A stretch of 39,298 nt of DNA from Sphaerospermopsis sp. SIO1G1 (GCA_010672785.1 JAAHFX010000002.1:491368-530665), one strand, 5' to 3'; positions 17,905-27,948 are shown, counted from the stretch's first letter. The notes: generated by a model from the sequence alone, not told the origin. Numbers and translations: made by a program.

Positions 17905-19716
17905 ATGACTGACGTTCCCGCAGTTCGCATTCGCAATTTCTGTATTATTGCTCACATTGACCACGGAAAGTCTACTCTCGCTGATCGCTTACTACAAGCC
18001 ACTGGTACTGTAGAAAACCGACAGATGAAAGAGCAGTTTCTTGACAACATGGATCTGGAACGGGAGCGAGGCATTACAATTAAGCTGCAAGCTGCCCGGA
18101 TGAATCACACAGCTAAAGACGGTCAGCAGTATGTGTTAAATTTAATTGATACTCCTGGTCACGTGGACTTTTCCTATGAGGTATCACGCTCTTTGGCTGC
18201 CTGTGAAGGTGCTTTGTTAGTTGTAGATGCCTCCCAAGGTGTAGAAGCCCAAACCTTGGCTAACGTATATTTGGCACTGGAGCATGATTTAGAAATTATC
18301 CCAGTATTAAATAAAATTGATTTGCCTGGGGCAGAACCAGATCGAGTAGTTAGTGAAATTGAAGAAATTATTGGTTTAGATTGCAGTGGGGCAATTTTAG
18401 CCTCTGCCAAAGAAGGAATTGGTATTCCTGAAATTTTAGAAGCTATTGTCGAGCGTGTACCTCCATCTGCAAATAATATTGATCAATCCCTCAGAGCGCT
18501 CATTTTTGATAGTTACTATGACAGTTACCGGGGCGTAATAGTTTATTTCCGGGTAATGGATGGAACTGTTAAAAAGGGCGATCGCATTTATTTGATGGCA
18601 TCGGGTAAGGAATACGAAATTGATGAGTTAGGTGTTCTCTCTCCCAATCAAAAACAAGTAGAAGAACTCCACGCCGGTGAAGTGGGTTATTTAGCAGCTT
18701 CCATTAAAGCTGTGGCTGATGCAAGGGTGGGTGACACCATCACCTTGTCTAAACCGAAAGCAAAAGAACCTTTACCCGGTTACACCGAAGCTAACCCAAT
18801 GGTATTTTGCGGGATGTTTCCCATAGATGCAGACCAATTTGAAGATTTAAGGGAAGCATTAGAAAAGTTGAGTCTGAATGATGCAGCTTTACATTATGAA
18901 CCAGAAACCTCCAGTGCAATGGGTTTTGGTTTCCGTTGCGGTTTCTTGGGTTTACTACACATGGAAATCGTTCAGGAACGCTTAGAACGAGAATATAACC
19001 TAGATTTAATTATTACTGCTCCTTCTGTGGTTTACAGAGTTATTACCACTCAGGAAGAAGAACTCTTCATTGACAACCCCAGCCACTTACCTGTACCCAA
19101 TGACAGAGAAAAAATAGAAGAACCCTATGTACAGGTAGAAATGATCTGTCCAGAGAACTTTGTGGGAACTTTAATGGAGCTTTCCCAAACTCGGCGGGGT
19201 ATATTCAAGGATATGAAATATCTCACCCAAGGAAGAACTACCTTAACCTATGAATTACCATTAGCTGAGGTAGTCACTGACTTTTTTGATCAAATGAAGT
19301 CCCGTTCTCGTGGTTATGCGAGTATGGAATATCATCTCATCGGCTACCGGGAAAACCCCTTGGTGAAATTGGATATCATGATCAATGGTGATCCTGTAGA
19401 TTCATTAGCGATGATTGTCCATCGAGATAAGGCCTATGGTGTGGGCAGATCAATGGCAGAGAAGTTAAAAGAATTAATACCCCGTCACCAATTTAAAGTT
19501 CCTATTCAAGCCGCCATCGGTAGTAAAGTCATTGCCAGTGAACATATCCCTGCCTTACGCAAAGATGTACTTGCTAAGTGTTACGGTGGTGACATTAGCC
19601 GTAAGAAAAAACTATTGCAAAAACAAGCTAAAGGTAAAAAACGGATGAAGTCTGTTGGTACTGTTGATGTACCTCAAGAAGCTTTCATGGCTGTGTTGCG
19701 GTTAGAACAGAGTTAA
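17905..19716 (+). CDS. lepA: Elongation factor 4 (LepA) GTPase
   Basis: A 603-residue translational GTPase of normal LepA length. GTPase motifs are all present: [26 protein letters not shown] and SAKEG. The C-terminal domain has [20 protein letters not shown] and the basic end [20 protein letters not shown] typical of LepA. It binds ribosomes and is thought to aid stalled translation or ribosome assembly under stress. The gene is monocistronic: a divergent small gene is upstream and a 500-base repeat-bearing spacer is downstream. The ATG is preceded by no strong ribosome site, but the N-terminus matches the family start. Confidence 0.98.
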   Translation: MTDVPAVRIRNFCIIAHIDHGKSTLADRLLQATGTVENRQMKEQFLDNMDLERERGITIKLQAARMNHTAKDGQQYVLNLIDTPGHVDFSYEVSRSLAACEGALLVVDASQGVEAQTLANVYLALEHDLEIIPVLNKIDLPGAEPDRVVSEIEEIIGLDCSGAILASAKEGIGIPEILEAIVERVPPSANNIDQSLRALIFDSYYDSYRGVIVYFRVMDGTVKKGDRIYLMASGKEYEIDELGVLSPNQKQVEELHAGEVGYLAASIKAVADARVGDTITLSKPKAKEPLPGYTEANPMVFCGMFPIDADQFEDLREALEKLSLNDAALHYEPETSSAMGFGFRCGFLGLLHMEIVQERLEREYNLDLIITAPSVVYRVITTQEEELFIDNPSHLPVPNDREKIEEPYVQVEMICPENFVGTLMELSQTRRGIFKDMKYLTQGRTTLTYELPLAEVVTDFFDQMKSRSRGYASMEYHLIGYRENPLVKLDIMINGDPVDSLAMIVHRDKAYGVGRSMAEKLKELIPRHQFKVPIQAAIGSKVIASEHIPALRKDVLAKCYGGDISRKKKLLQKQAKGKKRMKSVGTVDVPQEAFMAVLRLEQS

Positions 19717-19987
19717 TTTAAGTAGGGCAGCGAATAAGAGGCAGGGTGCTTTCTTGCAGGGGGCAGGGAGAGAGTTAAACACTTTTTTGCATCTGTTGGA
19801 GTCTAAACAAGTGCAAGTTTTTTGGGACTTTGGCTGCTCTGGTCTTGTAATTGTATTTAAGAAAAAAGCCTAAAATCCTTGACCTGTAAAATTGTTAGAA
19901 TTTTTCAGCCAGCTCTATCTAGTAGGGCTGGCTGAATAAATGTAAAAACTAGAGTGGGAAAGAGTTTGAGTGATTTTAATATTCGTA

Positions 19988-20032
19988 ATGCTCCCTATGG
20001 CTAACGCCACGCTACGCTATCGGGAGAGCATC
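19988..20032. repeat. Hairpin repeat with GCTAACGCCACGCTACGC core
   Basis: The element reads TAATGCTCCCTATGG, then GCTAACGCCACGCTACGC, then TATCGGGAGAGCAT. ATGCTCCC and GGGAGAGCAT form its stem. The same text starts at 39261 and is cut by the window end. It follows an ATTCG fragment here and a full GTAATTC heptamer array at the other site. Its outer bases resemble those of the 13 hairpin units at 14634-15430, which suggests a common origin. Confidence 0.85.
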
Positions 20033-20230
20033 CCCTAATTACAGTCACTTAACTTTAGATTAAGGCATTAAGCTATACAATAACCACAGAAATTTCATCT
20101 TCCAATCATCAATCAGAGGAGATGAATGGGTGAGGGGGTGAAATTTCTTTACCTATTCCCACTCACCAATCACAAATCACCAATCACCAATCACCAGTAG
20201 TTTTTATGGTGTTTTTCAAATCTTGTAATA

Positions 20231-20236
20231 GGGGAG
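20231..20236 (+). promoter_or_regulatory. Ribosome binding site that fixes the glycosyltransferase start
   Basis: GGGGAG lies eight bases before the ATG at 20245. The protein read from that ATG begins MKILVLCWEFPPRLVGG, the usual start of family 4 glycosyltransferases. The frame is open from 20206, but the extra 13 residues have no family likeness. Confidence 0.7.
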
Positions 20237-20244
20237 TCAGATTC

Positions 20245-21432
20245 ATGAAAATACTAGTACTATGTTGGGAATTTCCACCAAGGTTAGTAGGCGGAATTGC
20301 CCGCCATGTTTCGGAATTATATCCAGAATTGGTAAAACTAGGACATGAAATTCACCTGATTACACCAGCTGTTACCTCTGCATCTTTATATGAAGTATAT
20401 GAGGGTATTCATGTACATAGAGTACCAGTTGCCCAAAGTAATGACTTTTTCCATTGGGTGGTTAACTTAAATGAAAGTATGAGAGATTATGGTGAAAAAT
20501 TATTTCAAAAAGAAGAAGATTTTGATCTGATTCATGCCCATGATTGGTTAGTTGCTGATGCAGCGATCGCTCTTAAACATAGCTTGAAAATCCCTCTAAT
20601 TGCCACTGTTCACGCTACAGAATATGGACGATGTAATGGTATTCATAATGATAATCAAAGATACATTTGTGGTAAAGAAAATTTATTAGTTTACAATGCT
20701 TGGAAAATTATTGTTTGTACTGAATATATGCGTCAGGAAGTAATTAGAGTTTTTAATACTCCCAGCAATAAAATTGATGTTATTTATAATGGTATTCGTC
20801 CAGAAAAAAAGCAACATCACGAAGATTTTCCCGCTCAAGACTTTCGTCGCCAATTTGCAGCAGATCATGAAAAAATTGTTTATTATGTGGGCAGAATGGC
20901 TTATGAAAAGGGTGTTCAAGTATTAATTAATGCTGCTCCCAAGGTACTATGGGAAATGGGAGGAAATGTCAAGTTTGTCATTGTTGGTGGTGGGAATACT
21001 GATCATTTACAACAACAAGTCTGGAATTTAGGACTATGGGAAAAATTCTATTTTACTGGTTTTCTCTCTGATGAATATTTAGATAAATTTCAAACAGTAG
21101 CTAACTGTGCAGTTTTTCCTAGTCTTTATGAACCCTTTGGTATTGTTGCTTTAGAAAGTTTTGCTTCCAGAGTTCCTGTAGTTGTGTCTGATACTTGTGG
21201 TTTACCAGAAGTCGTCCAACATACAAAAACGGGAATTGTGACTCAAACCAACAACTCTGATTCTTTGTCCTGGGGAATTTTGGAAGTTTTAAAAAACCAA
21301 GGTTATTGTCAATGGTTGATAGATAATGCCTATCAAGATTTGGAATGTAGATTTAGATGGCCTCAGTTAGCACAAAGAACAGAAGCAGTTTATAAACAAG
21401 TTTTTCAAGAGCGATCACAAGTCGTATGGTAA
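20245..21432 (+). CDS. Family 4 glycosyltransferase
   Basis: The product has 395 residues from the start chosen by GGGGAG at 20231-20236. It has two Rossmann-like halves (GT-B fold). The N-terminal half starts with KILVLCWEFPPRLVGGIARH and has LIHAHDW. The C-terminal half has YYVGRMAYEKGVQVLI and the donor-binding PSLYEPFGIVALESF with the E-x7-E pair. Relatives include glycogen synthase-like and mannosyl or glucosyl transferases that use nucleotide sugars at the cytoplasmic face. Acceptor and product are unknown. The next plus-strand gene is the cyanophycinase-like peptidase 160 bases on, with no evident biochemical link. Confidence 0.93.
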   Translation: MKILVLCWEFPPRLVGGIARHVSELYPELVKLGHEIHLITPAVTSASLYEVYEGIHVHRVPVAQSNDFFHWVVNLNESMRDYGEKLFQKEEDFDLIHAHDWLVADAAIALKHSLKIPLIATVHATEYGRCNGIHNDNQRYICGKENLLVYNAWKIIVCTEYMRQEVIRVFNTPSNKIDVIYNGIRPEKKQHHEDFPAQDFRRQFAADHEKIVYYVGRMAYEKGVQVLINAAPKVLWEMGGNVKFVIVGGGNTDHLQQQVWNLGLWEKFYFTGFLSDEYLDKFQTVANCAVFPSLYEPFGIVALESFASRVPVVVSDTCGLPEVVQHTKTGIVTQTNNSDSLSWGILEVLKNQGYCQWLIDNAYQDLECRFRWPQLAQRTEAVYKQVFQERSQVVW

Positions 21433-21593
21433 AACTAAACCTACTAAAAATGTGGTTTTTGCAGGTAAATTTAGAGCATGATTTATGACTCTGAGTTTTT
21501 GGCATTAAAAAACAGTACAAAGCTAATACGCTGGGAATTTAACGCTGTTGATGCGAAAGTTGGAGTGTTTGCTGTTTGCGCCAAAAAATAATT

Positions 21594-22652
21594 ATGACAA
21601 AGGCATTCACTCATATAGCTAGGCGTTTAAGGAATGTAAAAACTCTCTGTTCTAGGATAGTAAACTTACTTATCAAGTCTGTAGAAACTTACTGGAGGCA
21701 ACTATTTACAGATATGTCTAGAGATGTTCATCCTGTGCGTCGTTCTCAACCAGCAAAAATTGTCTATAAACAACCTACACTAAATGGACCTGTACATAAT
21801 TTAGGTGGTGGAGGACCAGATGTTGATGATGCTATTCAGTGGATGATTGATCAAGTTCGAGGTGGTTATAGTTCAAGTAAAAAAATTAATGTTTTAGTTA
21901 TTCGGACTGCTGGTGGTGATGATTACAATCAGTTAATTTATCGGATGCGTGGTGTTAATTATGTGGAAACTCTAATTATCAATAATAAACAAGAAGCAAA
22001 CAGAACAGATATTTTTGATAAGGTCAGAAATGCTGGGGTAATTTTTTTTGCAGGTGGTGATCAATGTGAATATGTTCGCTCTTGGAAAAATACAAAGTTA
22101 GAAGTGGCAATTAAATCAGTTTATGATCAAGGTGGTGCTATTGGTGGCACAAGTGCTGGAGCAATGATTCAAAGTGAATTTATTTATGATTCCTGTGCCT
22201 GTGAAGATAGTATTGAAACTAATGAGGCACTAGATGATCCCTACGGTAAAATTACTTTTAGCTATAATTTTTTTCAATGGCAATATTTACGAGGAACTGT
22301 GATTGATACCCATTTTGATGAACGTAAAAGAATGGGGAGAATTATGGTTTTTATTGCTAGGCAAATTCAAGATGGGATCGCACCTACTGCTTTGGGTATA
22401 GCTATTAGTGAAGAAACTTCTTTGTTAATTGATAAGCATGGTATTGCTCAGGTGATGGGTAGGGGTGCTGTGTATTTTGTGTTGGGAGATCATCCTCCAG
22501 AAATTTGTCAACCTGGCCAACCTTTAACTTATTATGATTTTAAAATTTGGCGAGTTCCTAGGGGTGATTCTTTTGATTTGAATAATTTACCTAATCGGGG
22601 TTTTTATTACCGGAGTGTTAAGCGCGGTAGGTTTGATGCTGATCCTTATTAA
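21594..22652 (+). CDS. Cyanophycinase-like peptidase (family S51)
   Basis: The product has 352 residues from ATG 21594; ATG 21714 (MSRDVHPVRR) is an alternative, with GGAGG 15 bases before it. The frame upstream begins only at a TTG. The S51 fold is clear: VIFFAGGDQCEYVRSW, the nucleophile motif GGTSAGAMI (S187) and THFDERKRMGRI, with H240 in the place of the catalytic histidine. Cyanophycinases are serine exopeptidases that split cyanophycin into Asp-Arg dipeptides. No cphA or isoaspartyl dipeptidase gene is nearby, and the N-terminal basic extension of 40-70 residues is unusual, so the substrate may differ. The TAA stop is three bases from a family 1 MITE-like element. Confidence 0.87.
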   Translation: MTKAFTHIARRLRNVKTLCSRIVNLLIKSVETYWRQLFTDMSRDVHPVRRSQPAKIVYKQPTLNGPVHNLGGGGPDVDDAIQWMIDQVRGGYSSSKKINVLVIRTAGGDDYNQLIYRMRGVNYVETLIINNKQEANRTDIFDKVRNAGVIFFAGGDQCEYVRSWKNTKLEVAIKSVYDQGGAIGGTSAGAMIQSEFIYDSCACEDSIETNEALDDPYGKITFSYNFFQWQYLRGTVIDTHFDERKRMGRIMVFIARQIQDGIAPTALGIAISEETSLLIDKHGIAQVMGRGAVYFVLGDHPPEICQPGQPLTYYDFKIWRVPRGDSFDLNNLPNRGFYYRSVKRGRFDADPY

Positions 22653-22655
22653 TTT

Positions 22656-22746
22656 AGGATTTACGCAAAATCTACTTCAAATACTGTCATTGCGACGAAA
22701 CAAAGCAATTTTAAACCCCGACGTTTCATGAAAATGCGTAAGTCCT
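22656..22746. mobile_element. MITE-like element, family 1, copy 2
   Basis: Ends are AGGATTTACGCA and TGCGTAAGTCCT (inverse AGGACTTACGCA). The same text, TATTAATTTAGGATTTA, occurs at the left edge (from about 22648) and just after the right end (from about 22746), like a target duplication that includes part of the element or an older copy. The inner sequence differs from the other copies. Confidence 0.75.
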
Positions 22747-23504
22747 ATTAATTTAGGATTTAAGCTATCGTGGATTTAAAATATAACAGCAAGTCAAATT
22801 TCAAAATCTGGTTGCCATACACCACTTATTGAAGCTAGGCAAAAGGCAAAAGGGAACAGGTAAGAAATACAGTCAGTTCTACGTTTAATCAATATGTGCA
22901 ATTAATTTTGCTTGGGTACTCATCTCATCTACCTGTACAGTAGAGAAATAGGAGTTTGAATAATTTTAGTATCTGAGGATGAGGTTATGTTTCAATTTTC
23001 TCCCAGTATATTCTTGACAGAATGACTCCACAGGACATATTAGTTGCCTTTTGTCAATACTAGCTATGAACCCCGAAAGCATGAATTGAGAAACTGAGTG
23101 CAAAAATTGTCCATGAGAGGGGTACTGACTTTATTAAGTTTTGTTTCTGCTTTTAGTTATTATTTTCTATAACAATGCTATATCAAGAGTTTCAAGAGTT
23201 AAGTTTTATGTAAGCTGTAAAATTGACAATAAAATAGCAATTTAAGATTCTTGGAAATCATAGCAAATGGCTGAAAGTATTGCAAGTCCATTGATAAATA
23301 GAAACTATTCTCAATAAACTCTTCATAAAAGTTTAAAATAAAAGTCTAAAAATTTTAAATATTTGAACTATTAATTATCATCTATAAAATAAAGTTATAT
23401 TTGCGGATCAAAAATCATTAAATAGGTTTTGCAGCAAAAAGTATTTCAGTTCAACTTTTTTAGCATTACCTATTTAACTTGATCATTTAGATGAATGCCA
23501 GAAT
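22747..23504. other. Long AT-rich spacer with one repeat remnant
   Basis: I see no gene on either strand. At about 22845-22925 there is a right-hand part of the family 2 element, GGGAACAGG with AAGAAATACAG and CAATTAATTTTGC. The rest (22930-23504) is unremarkable AT-rich sequence without clear repeats. Confidence 0.5.
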
Positions 23505-23852
23505 TTAATTCTTACCTAATAAAGATTCAAATTCGGCTTGTAAAGACTGAATATCTGCCAATCTTGCTACTACTAAACTATCTTTACCTGCATCTTGTAA
23601 CCTAGTTTTCCAATATTTAATAGTCTCTGCATTATTTAACCAAAACTCAACTACAGTATCCACAACCTGATCTAAATGCCAATTTCCCTTAGCTGGAACT
23701 GATTCCACAGACTTTAAAAAAGCATCGAGAGTACAGATATGAGTTCCCAAATATTCTATCCTTTGCACCTGTGGTTTTTGTAGATTTTCTTGTTGATGAT
23801 GAAAAAAATGTAAGACTGGAGATACTCCCACAATATCGAATGTATATTTCAT
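23505..23852 (-). CDS. Conserved-looking hypothetical protein, 115 residues
   Basis: I do not recognise a family. The product is soluble and mixed alpha/beta. It begins KYTFDIVGVSPVLHFFHHQ, has a central LGTHICTLDAFLKSVE, and a helical C-terminal half ending with AEFESLLG. It is likely a real gene: GGAGG lies about seven bases before the ATG, and composition and codon use resemble the neighbours. No operon partner is present; repeat-rich spacers lie on both sides. Confidence 0.65.
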   Translation of the reverse strand: MKYTFDIVGVSPVLHFFHHQQENLQKPQVQRIEYLGTHICTLDAFLKSVESVPAKGNWHLDQVVDTVVEFWLNNAETIKYWKTRLQDAGKDSLVVARLADIQSLQAEFESLLGKN

Positions 23853-24383
23853 TCCTTGCCTCCAAATTAGTTATTAGTCATTAGTCATTGATAATTAATC
23901 ATGGAGTTAATAATTATGACTTGTGACTGGGACTGAATATGTTGTCATCTGAATATTCGGTTTTTTAATTAGTAATGATGAAGATGTTTGTTATCTCTAT
24001 ACATTCAACTATAAACATAAAAATACCCAAATTTCAACCTGAGAGGCTGGTTTTAAAATTTCTTTAAAATCTAGCACTTGGAACATGAAAGTGCTAATTA
24101 TTGGCTACTATTTATATGTGTAGGAATTCTATTTGATTATGGAAATTATTTGTGCAAATCAGGAACAATCAAAATTTATTTTTTGGTGTTGCTGCTAACA
24201 GAGTATGATTTTAGATTTTGGATTTTTGATGATTGGAACTTCTTGTTAATATAACAGGACTGACGCAAAAATTTTCCAAAAATCTATTCCTCCGTGTTAT
24301 CTACGTTCTCTGCGGTTTGATATTCCGTGACTCCTGCTCCCGTCCTATATAACTATTCCCTGTTCCCTGTAATATATGATGAA
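23853..24383. other. Divergent spacer with family 1 MITE-like element
   Basis: This spacer lies between the hypothetical gene and the EamA transporter gene. It holds a few ATTAGTC heptamers (23868-23890), AT-rich sequence, and the element at 24256-24346. The promoters of both genes should be here; I cannot place them. Confidence 0.5.
24256..24346. mobile_element. MITE-like element, family 1, copy 3
   Basis: It begins AGGACTGACGCAAAAATTTT and ends with GTGACTCCTGCTCCCGTCCT. Read on the minus strand it has the same order as the copy at 36809-36890 (CACGGAATATCAAACCGCAG in both), so the two lie in opposite orientation. It contains a GTG at 24327 that is open into the transporter gene, but this is repeat sequence. 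Confidence 0.8.
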
Positions 24384-25337
24384 ATGGTTTTGACAATCAA
24401 AAAAGGAGAATTAGTTATTTTTAATATTTTCTCAAACATTCCCCTAAATCTAGCAGGGGGTGAAATAGCAGCTTTATCAGCAGCTTGTTTGTGGGCGATC
24501 GCCTCTGTAGTATATGGAATATTAGGAAAAAGTATTCCTCCATTACAGCTAAACTTAATCAAAGGTGTAATCGCAATCTCATTTTTATTAATTACTATTG
24601 TAATGACTGGAGACTTTTCTCCTAGTCTTGCACCAGTACCCCTATTATTAATATTGCTGAGTGGTGCAGTGGGAATTGGTTTAGGAGACACAATTTTTTT
24701 TGCTGCACTTAACCAACTTGGGCCGCGGAAAGTCTTATTAATAGAAACTTTATCACCACCCATGAGTGCGATCGCAGCGAGTATTTTTCTGGATGAATTT
24801 CTTACTCTTGGTGCGTGGTGTGGTATTTTATTAACTATTTTAGGTATTGCCTGGGTAGTCACAGAAAGAGTTAGCCATAGTAGTGATAATTCCAAAACCC
24901 AAACATGGAAAGGAATTAGTTTAGGAATATTAGCCGCAGCAGCGAATTCTAGTGGAGCAATTTTATCACGTGCAGCTTTTAGTCAGATTAATATTTCTCC
25001 ATTATGGGCAGGACTTCTCCGATTAACTGCGGGATTTTTCATCATCTTAGTTTGGGTATTAATATCACCTCAAAATTCTCATGTGTTTGTCAATATTTTA
25101 CAACTGTCAAAACGAGTTTTATGTTATTGTATTTTAGCGGCATTTTTGGGAACATACTTAACAATTTGGTTACAACAAACAGCTATTAAATTAACTAATG
25201 TTGGTATTGCGGCCACTCTCATCCAAACAAGTCCAATTTTCATCATTCCCATTGCGATCTTAATGGGTGAAAAAGTGAGTTTAAGAGCCATATTAGGGGT
25301 AATTGTGGCAATTGTGGGTATTAGTTTATTATTTTAA
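24384..25337 (+). CDS. EamA-family (DMT superfamily) transporter
   Basis: The product has 317 residues from ATG 24384. The frame is open further up to a GTG at 24327, but that lies in a MITE-like element and adds non-family residues. About ten hydrophobic helices are visible, in two EamA halves of five. The first starts at EIAALSAACLWAIASVVYG and the second at ISLGILAAAANSSGAILSR. DMT transporters move amino acids, nucleobases or other small metabolites across the cytoplasmic membrane; the substrate is not predictable. The gene appears to stand alone. Confidence 0.88.
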   Translation: MVLTIKKGELVIFNIFSNIPLNLAGGEIAALSAACLWAIASVVYGILGKSIPPLQLNLIKGVIAISFLLITIVMTGDFSPSLAPVPLLLILLSGAVGIGLGDTIFFAALNQLGPRKVLLIETLSPPMSAIAASIFLDEFLTLGAWCGILLTILGIAWVVTERVSHSSDNSKTQTWKGISLGILAAAANSSGAILSRAAFSQINISPLWAGLLRLTAGFFIILVWVLISPQNSHVFVNILQLSKRVLCYCILAAFLGTYLTIWLQQTAIKLTNVGIAATLIQTSPIFIIPIAILMGEKVSLRAILGVIVAIVGISLLF

Positions 25338-25833
25338 GTTTTTGAGTAACTATAGGGATATGGTTGGGAGCATCCCAATTTTGCAAAAATAACCGCAGCA
25401 ACACCAAAAACTCTCTTCTTCCTTCTTATCTTCGCTTCCTTCGTTCCTTCGTGGTTCGTTCATTTCACGTCTTGAACTCAAACAAAAAATAAACTTACAC
25501 ATTTGGGATGCTCCCATATGGTTTGATTATTTAAACTCTTTATAGAGAGGGAATAGACTGGTGAACAGTAAACAGTGAACAGTGAGCAGTTAACAGTAAA
25601 CAGTGAACAGTTAACAGTAAACAGTAAACAGTAAACAGTTAACAGTAAACAGTTAACAGTAAACAGTGAACAGTTAATAGCGACAACTGATAACTGATAA
25701 CTGATAATTGATAATTGATAACTGATAATTGATAACTGATAATTGATAACTAAAAACTGATAACTGATAACTGATAACTGATAACTGATAACTGATAACT
25801 GATAACTGATAACTGATAACTGACAACTGACAA
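25338..25833. repeat. Repeat-filled convergent spacer: MITE-like element plus two heptamer arrays
   Basis: Positions 25364-25518 are a MITE-like element. Positions 25562-25675 are an AACAGTR-type heptamer array (AACAGTA, AACAGTG, AACAGTT). Positions 25684-25831 are an AACTGAT-type array (with AATTGAT and AACTGAC variants). The spacer lies between two converging genes, where repeats do least harm, and reaches the adenylyl cyclase stop codon. Confidence 0.92.
25364..25518. mobile_element. MITE-like element, family 3, with GGGAGCATCCC ends
   Basis: Left end TTGGGAGCATCCCAA (25364-25378) is itself a palindrome. The right end, TTTGGGATGCTCCCATA (25502-25518), is its inverted copy. The 155-bp interior includes CTTCGTTCCTTCGTGGTTCG, text similar to the interior of family 1. 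It has no coding capacity. Confidence 0.75.
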
Positions 25834-27237
25834 CTAATCACCAATTAAAAAATAAGTAGTCATCATTCCTCTACCTTTAACCTCAATTTCCCCACGTTTT
25901 TCTAATTTATATTCATCATGCAGATGAAAATAAGTATTTTCAGAAACTTGAATTTTACCTATCACACCATGTGATTCCATTCTACTTGCAACATTCACCG
26001 CATCACCCCATAAATCATAACTAAACTTTTTCAATCCAATTACCCCAGCGACAACAGAACCAGTATTAATTCCAATTCTTAATTGAAATGATTCACCTGT
26101 TGGTGTTTGAAATTGAGAAATATTTTTTTGCATTTCTAAAGCCATTTTAGCTACTGCACTAGCATGATCTGATCTAGGAGTAGGTAAACCACCAACTACC
26201 ATATAAGCATCACCAATAGTCTTGATTTTTTCCAATCCATAAAATTCTGCCAATCTATCAAAATTGGAAAATATTTCATTGAGAAAATTAACTAATTTAA
26301 TTGGCGTAATTTGAGCAGCTAAACTAGTAAAATTGACAATATCAGCAAACAATATTGTCACATGATCAAAACGGTTAGCAATGGAATTTTGTTCTTGTTT
26401 TAATTGTTGAGCAATTTCTAATGGTAAAATATTCAATAATAAGGCATCAGACTTTTGTTTTTCATCCCGTAAACAAACTTCTACTTTCTGGCGATCGCTG
26501 ATTTCTTTTCTCACTCTTGTAAACATCTCTCTAAAAGCAGCCATCACTTCACCCATTTCATCTTGTCTATAAATAGATAAGGTCTGAAAATCTGGATCTT
26601 CCCCATCTTCAATCAGAGCTTCTCCAGCTACTAACAAATCATCTCTTAGTAACAAAATGGGTTTAATGACTGTCACTCCTAAAGTTAACATCGTCGTCAA
26701 TGTCACAAAGGCAGAAATTAACAACACCAAAGCGGCAATTCTCACAGAAAAAGCATATAATTCCTTTTGTACATGAGCAGAATCATGACGTACAATTAAA
26801 ATATAGTCTGGCTGAGTTTCAGGAATAAAGAAAACCACATCATATCTGCTTTTGTCTTGATTTCTAAACTGTAAAATCTGAGAATTAACAATATCGTGAT
26901 AGGAGATTTTCGGTTCTTCCCCAAATTTCTTAATTAATTCACCATCAGCTTGATAAAGAACAACTCCACGAATGACAGACTCGGGTTTGAGTTTCTGAAT
27001 TGTCATCTTTAACATTTTCTGTGGGTGTTCTCCCTGTTTAACTCTGTAAGTAAAAGCGGAAAACACTTCATTAGAGACATTATCTAATTTGGATAATAAT
27101 TCATTTTCTCGACGCAAATAAGATGGAATTAAAATTGCAATTTCTACAACTACAATGCTGGTAAATACCCAAGTGACTATCTTCTTTGATAGTTTCGCTT
27201 GTGAAAGAGCTATCCAGACATGAAAATTGGGGAACAT
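25834..27237 (-). CDS. Membrane-bound class III adenylyl cyclase
   Basis: A 467-residue protein. An N-terminal membrane helix (about 20-38), an extracytoplasmic sensor (about 40-160) and a second helix (about 165-195) are followed by a HAMP-like linker, a short coiled coil and a catalytic domain (about 290-467). The catalytic set is complete: metal aspartates D299 (FADIVNFT) and D343 (TIGDAY), adenine-selecting K339 and D408 (FSYDLWGD), and transition-state N415 and R419. The K/D pair supports ATP rather than GTP as substrate. It should make cAMP in response to an external or periplasmic signal, possibly acting through CRP-type regulators such as SyCRP homologues. The TAG stop is directly followed, on the coding strand, by a TTGTCAG/TTATCAG heptamer array. 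Confidence 0.95.
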   Translation of the reverse strand: MFPNFHVWIALSQAKLSKKIVTWVFTSIVVVEIAILIPSYLRRENELLSKLDNVSNEVFSAFTYRVKQGEHPQKMLKMTIQKLKPESVIRGVVLYQADGELIKKFGEEPKISYHDIVNSQILQFRNQDKSRYDVVFFIPETQPDYILIVRHDSAHVQKELYAFSVRIAALVLLISAFVTLTTMLTLGVTVIKPILLLRDDLLVAGEALIEDGEDPDFQTLSIYRQDEMGEVMAAFREMFTRVRKEISDRQKVEVCLRDEKQKSDALLLNILPLEIAQQLKQEQNSIANRFDHVTILFADIVNFTSLAAQITPIKLVNFLNEIFSNFDRLAEFYGLEKIKTIGDAYMVVGGLPTPRSDHASAVAKMALEMQKNISQFQTPTGESFQLRIGINTGSVVAGVIGLKKFSYDLWGDAVNVASRMESHGVIGKIQVSENTYFHLHDEYKLEKRGEIEVKGRGMMTTYFLIGD

Positions 27238-27419
27238 CTGGCTTGATGATCAATAAATATTATACAATTATTTCTCAGTATAAATATTAAATTTAAAAAC
27301 TGCTATCTATGTCAAACCAGTGACTGATGTATAGGCTGTTAGTTAAACCCCGACCATGTAGTTTAGTCAGGGTTATTATTGGCAATACTGTATATTATAT
27401 GTCCCCAGATATTAATTTC

Positions 27420-27923
27420 CTATGGGCAGAACAAAGAATCTCTCGTATCTCTACCAGTGGTTGGATTAATACCTTGAGCGGTTTTGCATAATTTAGCTTG
27501 TGCATCTCGACGTAGTAGCACATCTGTAAAATCTGCACCATCAATGATCGCACCATCAAATTTTGTGTTAGCTGCAAATGCACCTTCTAAAACAGCATTA
27601 GTTAAGTTTGCCTTGATCAAACGAGCAGAATCCAAAGTAGCATTAGTTAAATCAGCCCCTGTTAAATTTGCTGATTCTAGATTAGCGGCAAAAAACCTCA
27701 CCCCACGCAAGTTAGCATTATTGAAATTGCTATAACGAAGATTAGCGTGGTCAAAACTAGAATCGGTTAAATCTTGATCAGAAAAATCTGCTTCAATCAA
27801 ATTAACTTTGTTATATTCCACAGCAGAAGCCGTAGATATCAAACCAAACAACCCAGTACAGGGAACAACTACCCACAGCAAAAAACTGAGTATGAGTGAA
27901 AAAATAGGATACTTGTTATTCAT
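27420..27923 (-). CDS. Exported pentapeptide-repeat protein
   Basis: The product has 167 residues. Residues 1-35 look like a signal peptide: MNNKYP, a long hydrophobic stretch, then STASAVEYN with a likely cut after ASA. About 14 A(D/N)LxX pentapeptides follow (residues about 40-135), forming a right-handed beta helix. The C-terminal part has two cysteines (AKLCKTAQG and SLFCP) that could form a disulphide. Such proteins occur in the thylakoid lumen or periplasm of cyanobacteria; function is not established. The start is head-to-head with the YraN-family gene, with about 25 bases between the likely start codons. Confidence 0.9.
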   Translation of the reverse strand: MNNKYPIFSLILSFLLWVVVPCTGLFGLISTASAVEYNKVNLIEADFSDQDLTDSSFDHANLRYSNFNNANLRGVRFFAANLESANLTGADLTNATLDSARLIKANLTNAVLEGAFAANTKFDGAIIDGADFTDVLLRRDAQAKLCKTAQGINPTTGRDTRDSLFCP

Positions 27924-27948
27924 GGTATTTTTTGAGTATTCTGAATCT

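Larger units (their letters stand above)
19717..20244. other. Spacer with hairpin elements and heptamers between lepA and the glycosyltransferase
   Basis: This spacer contains a 10-bp perfect stem, TTCAGCCAGC/GCTGGCTGAA (19904-19936); a hairpin element at 19988-20032 shared with the right edge of the window; and ATCACCA-type heptamers at about 20164-20196. Text near 19808-19890 resembles the element at about 440-500. No gene is visible. The 10-bp hairpin could terminate lepA transcription but has no T-run. Confidence 0.6.

Noticed and set aside
20206..20244. Earlier ATG for the glycosyltransferase
   Set aside because: The 13 extra residues do not resemble the family, while a good ribosome site precedes ATG 20245.
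27395..27583. Minus-strand frame within the pentapeptide gene
   Set aside because: It is a shadow of the pentapeptide repeats in another frame; the signal peptide and repeat pattern support only the 27420-27923 frame.
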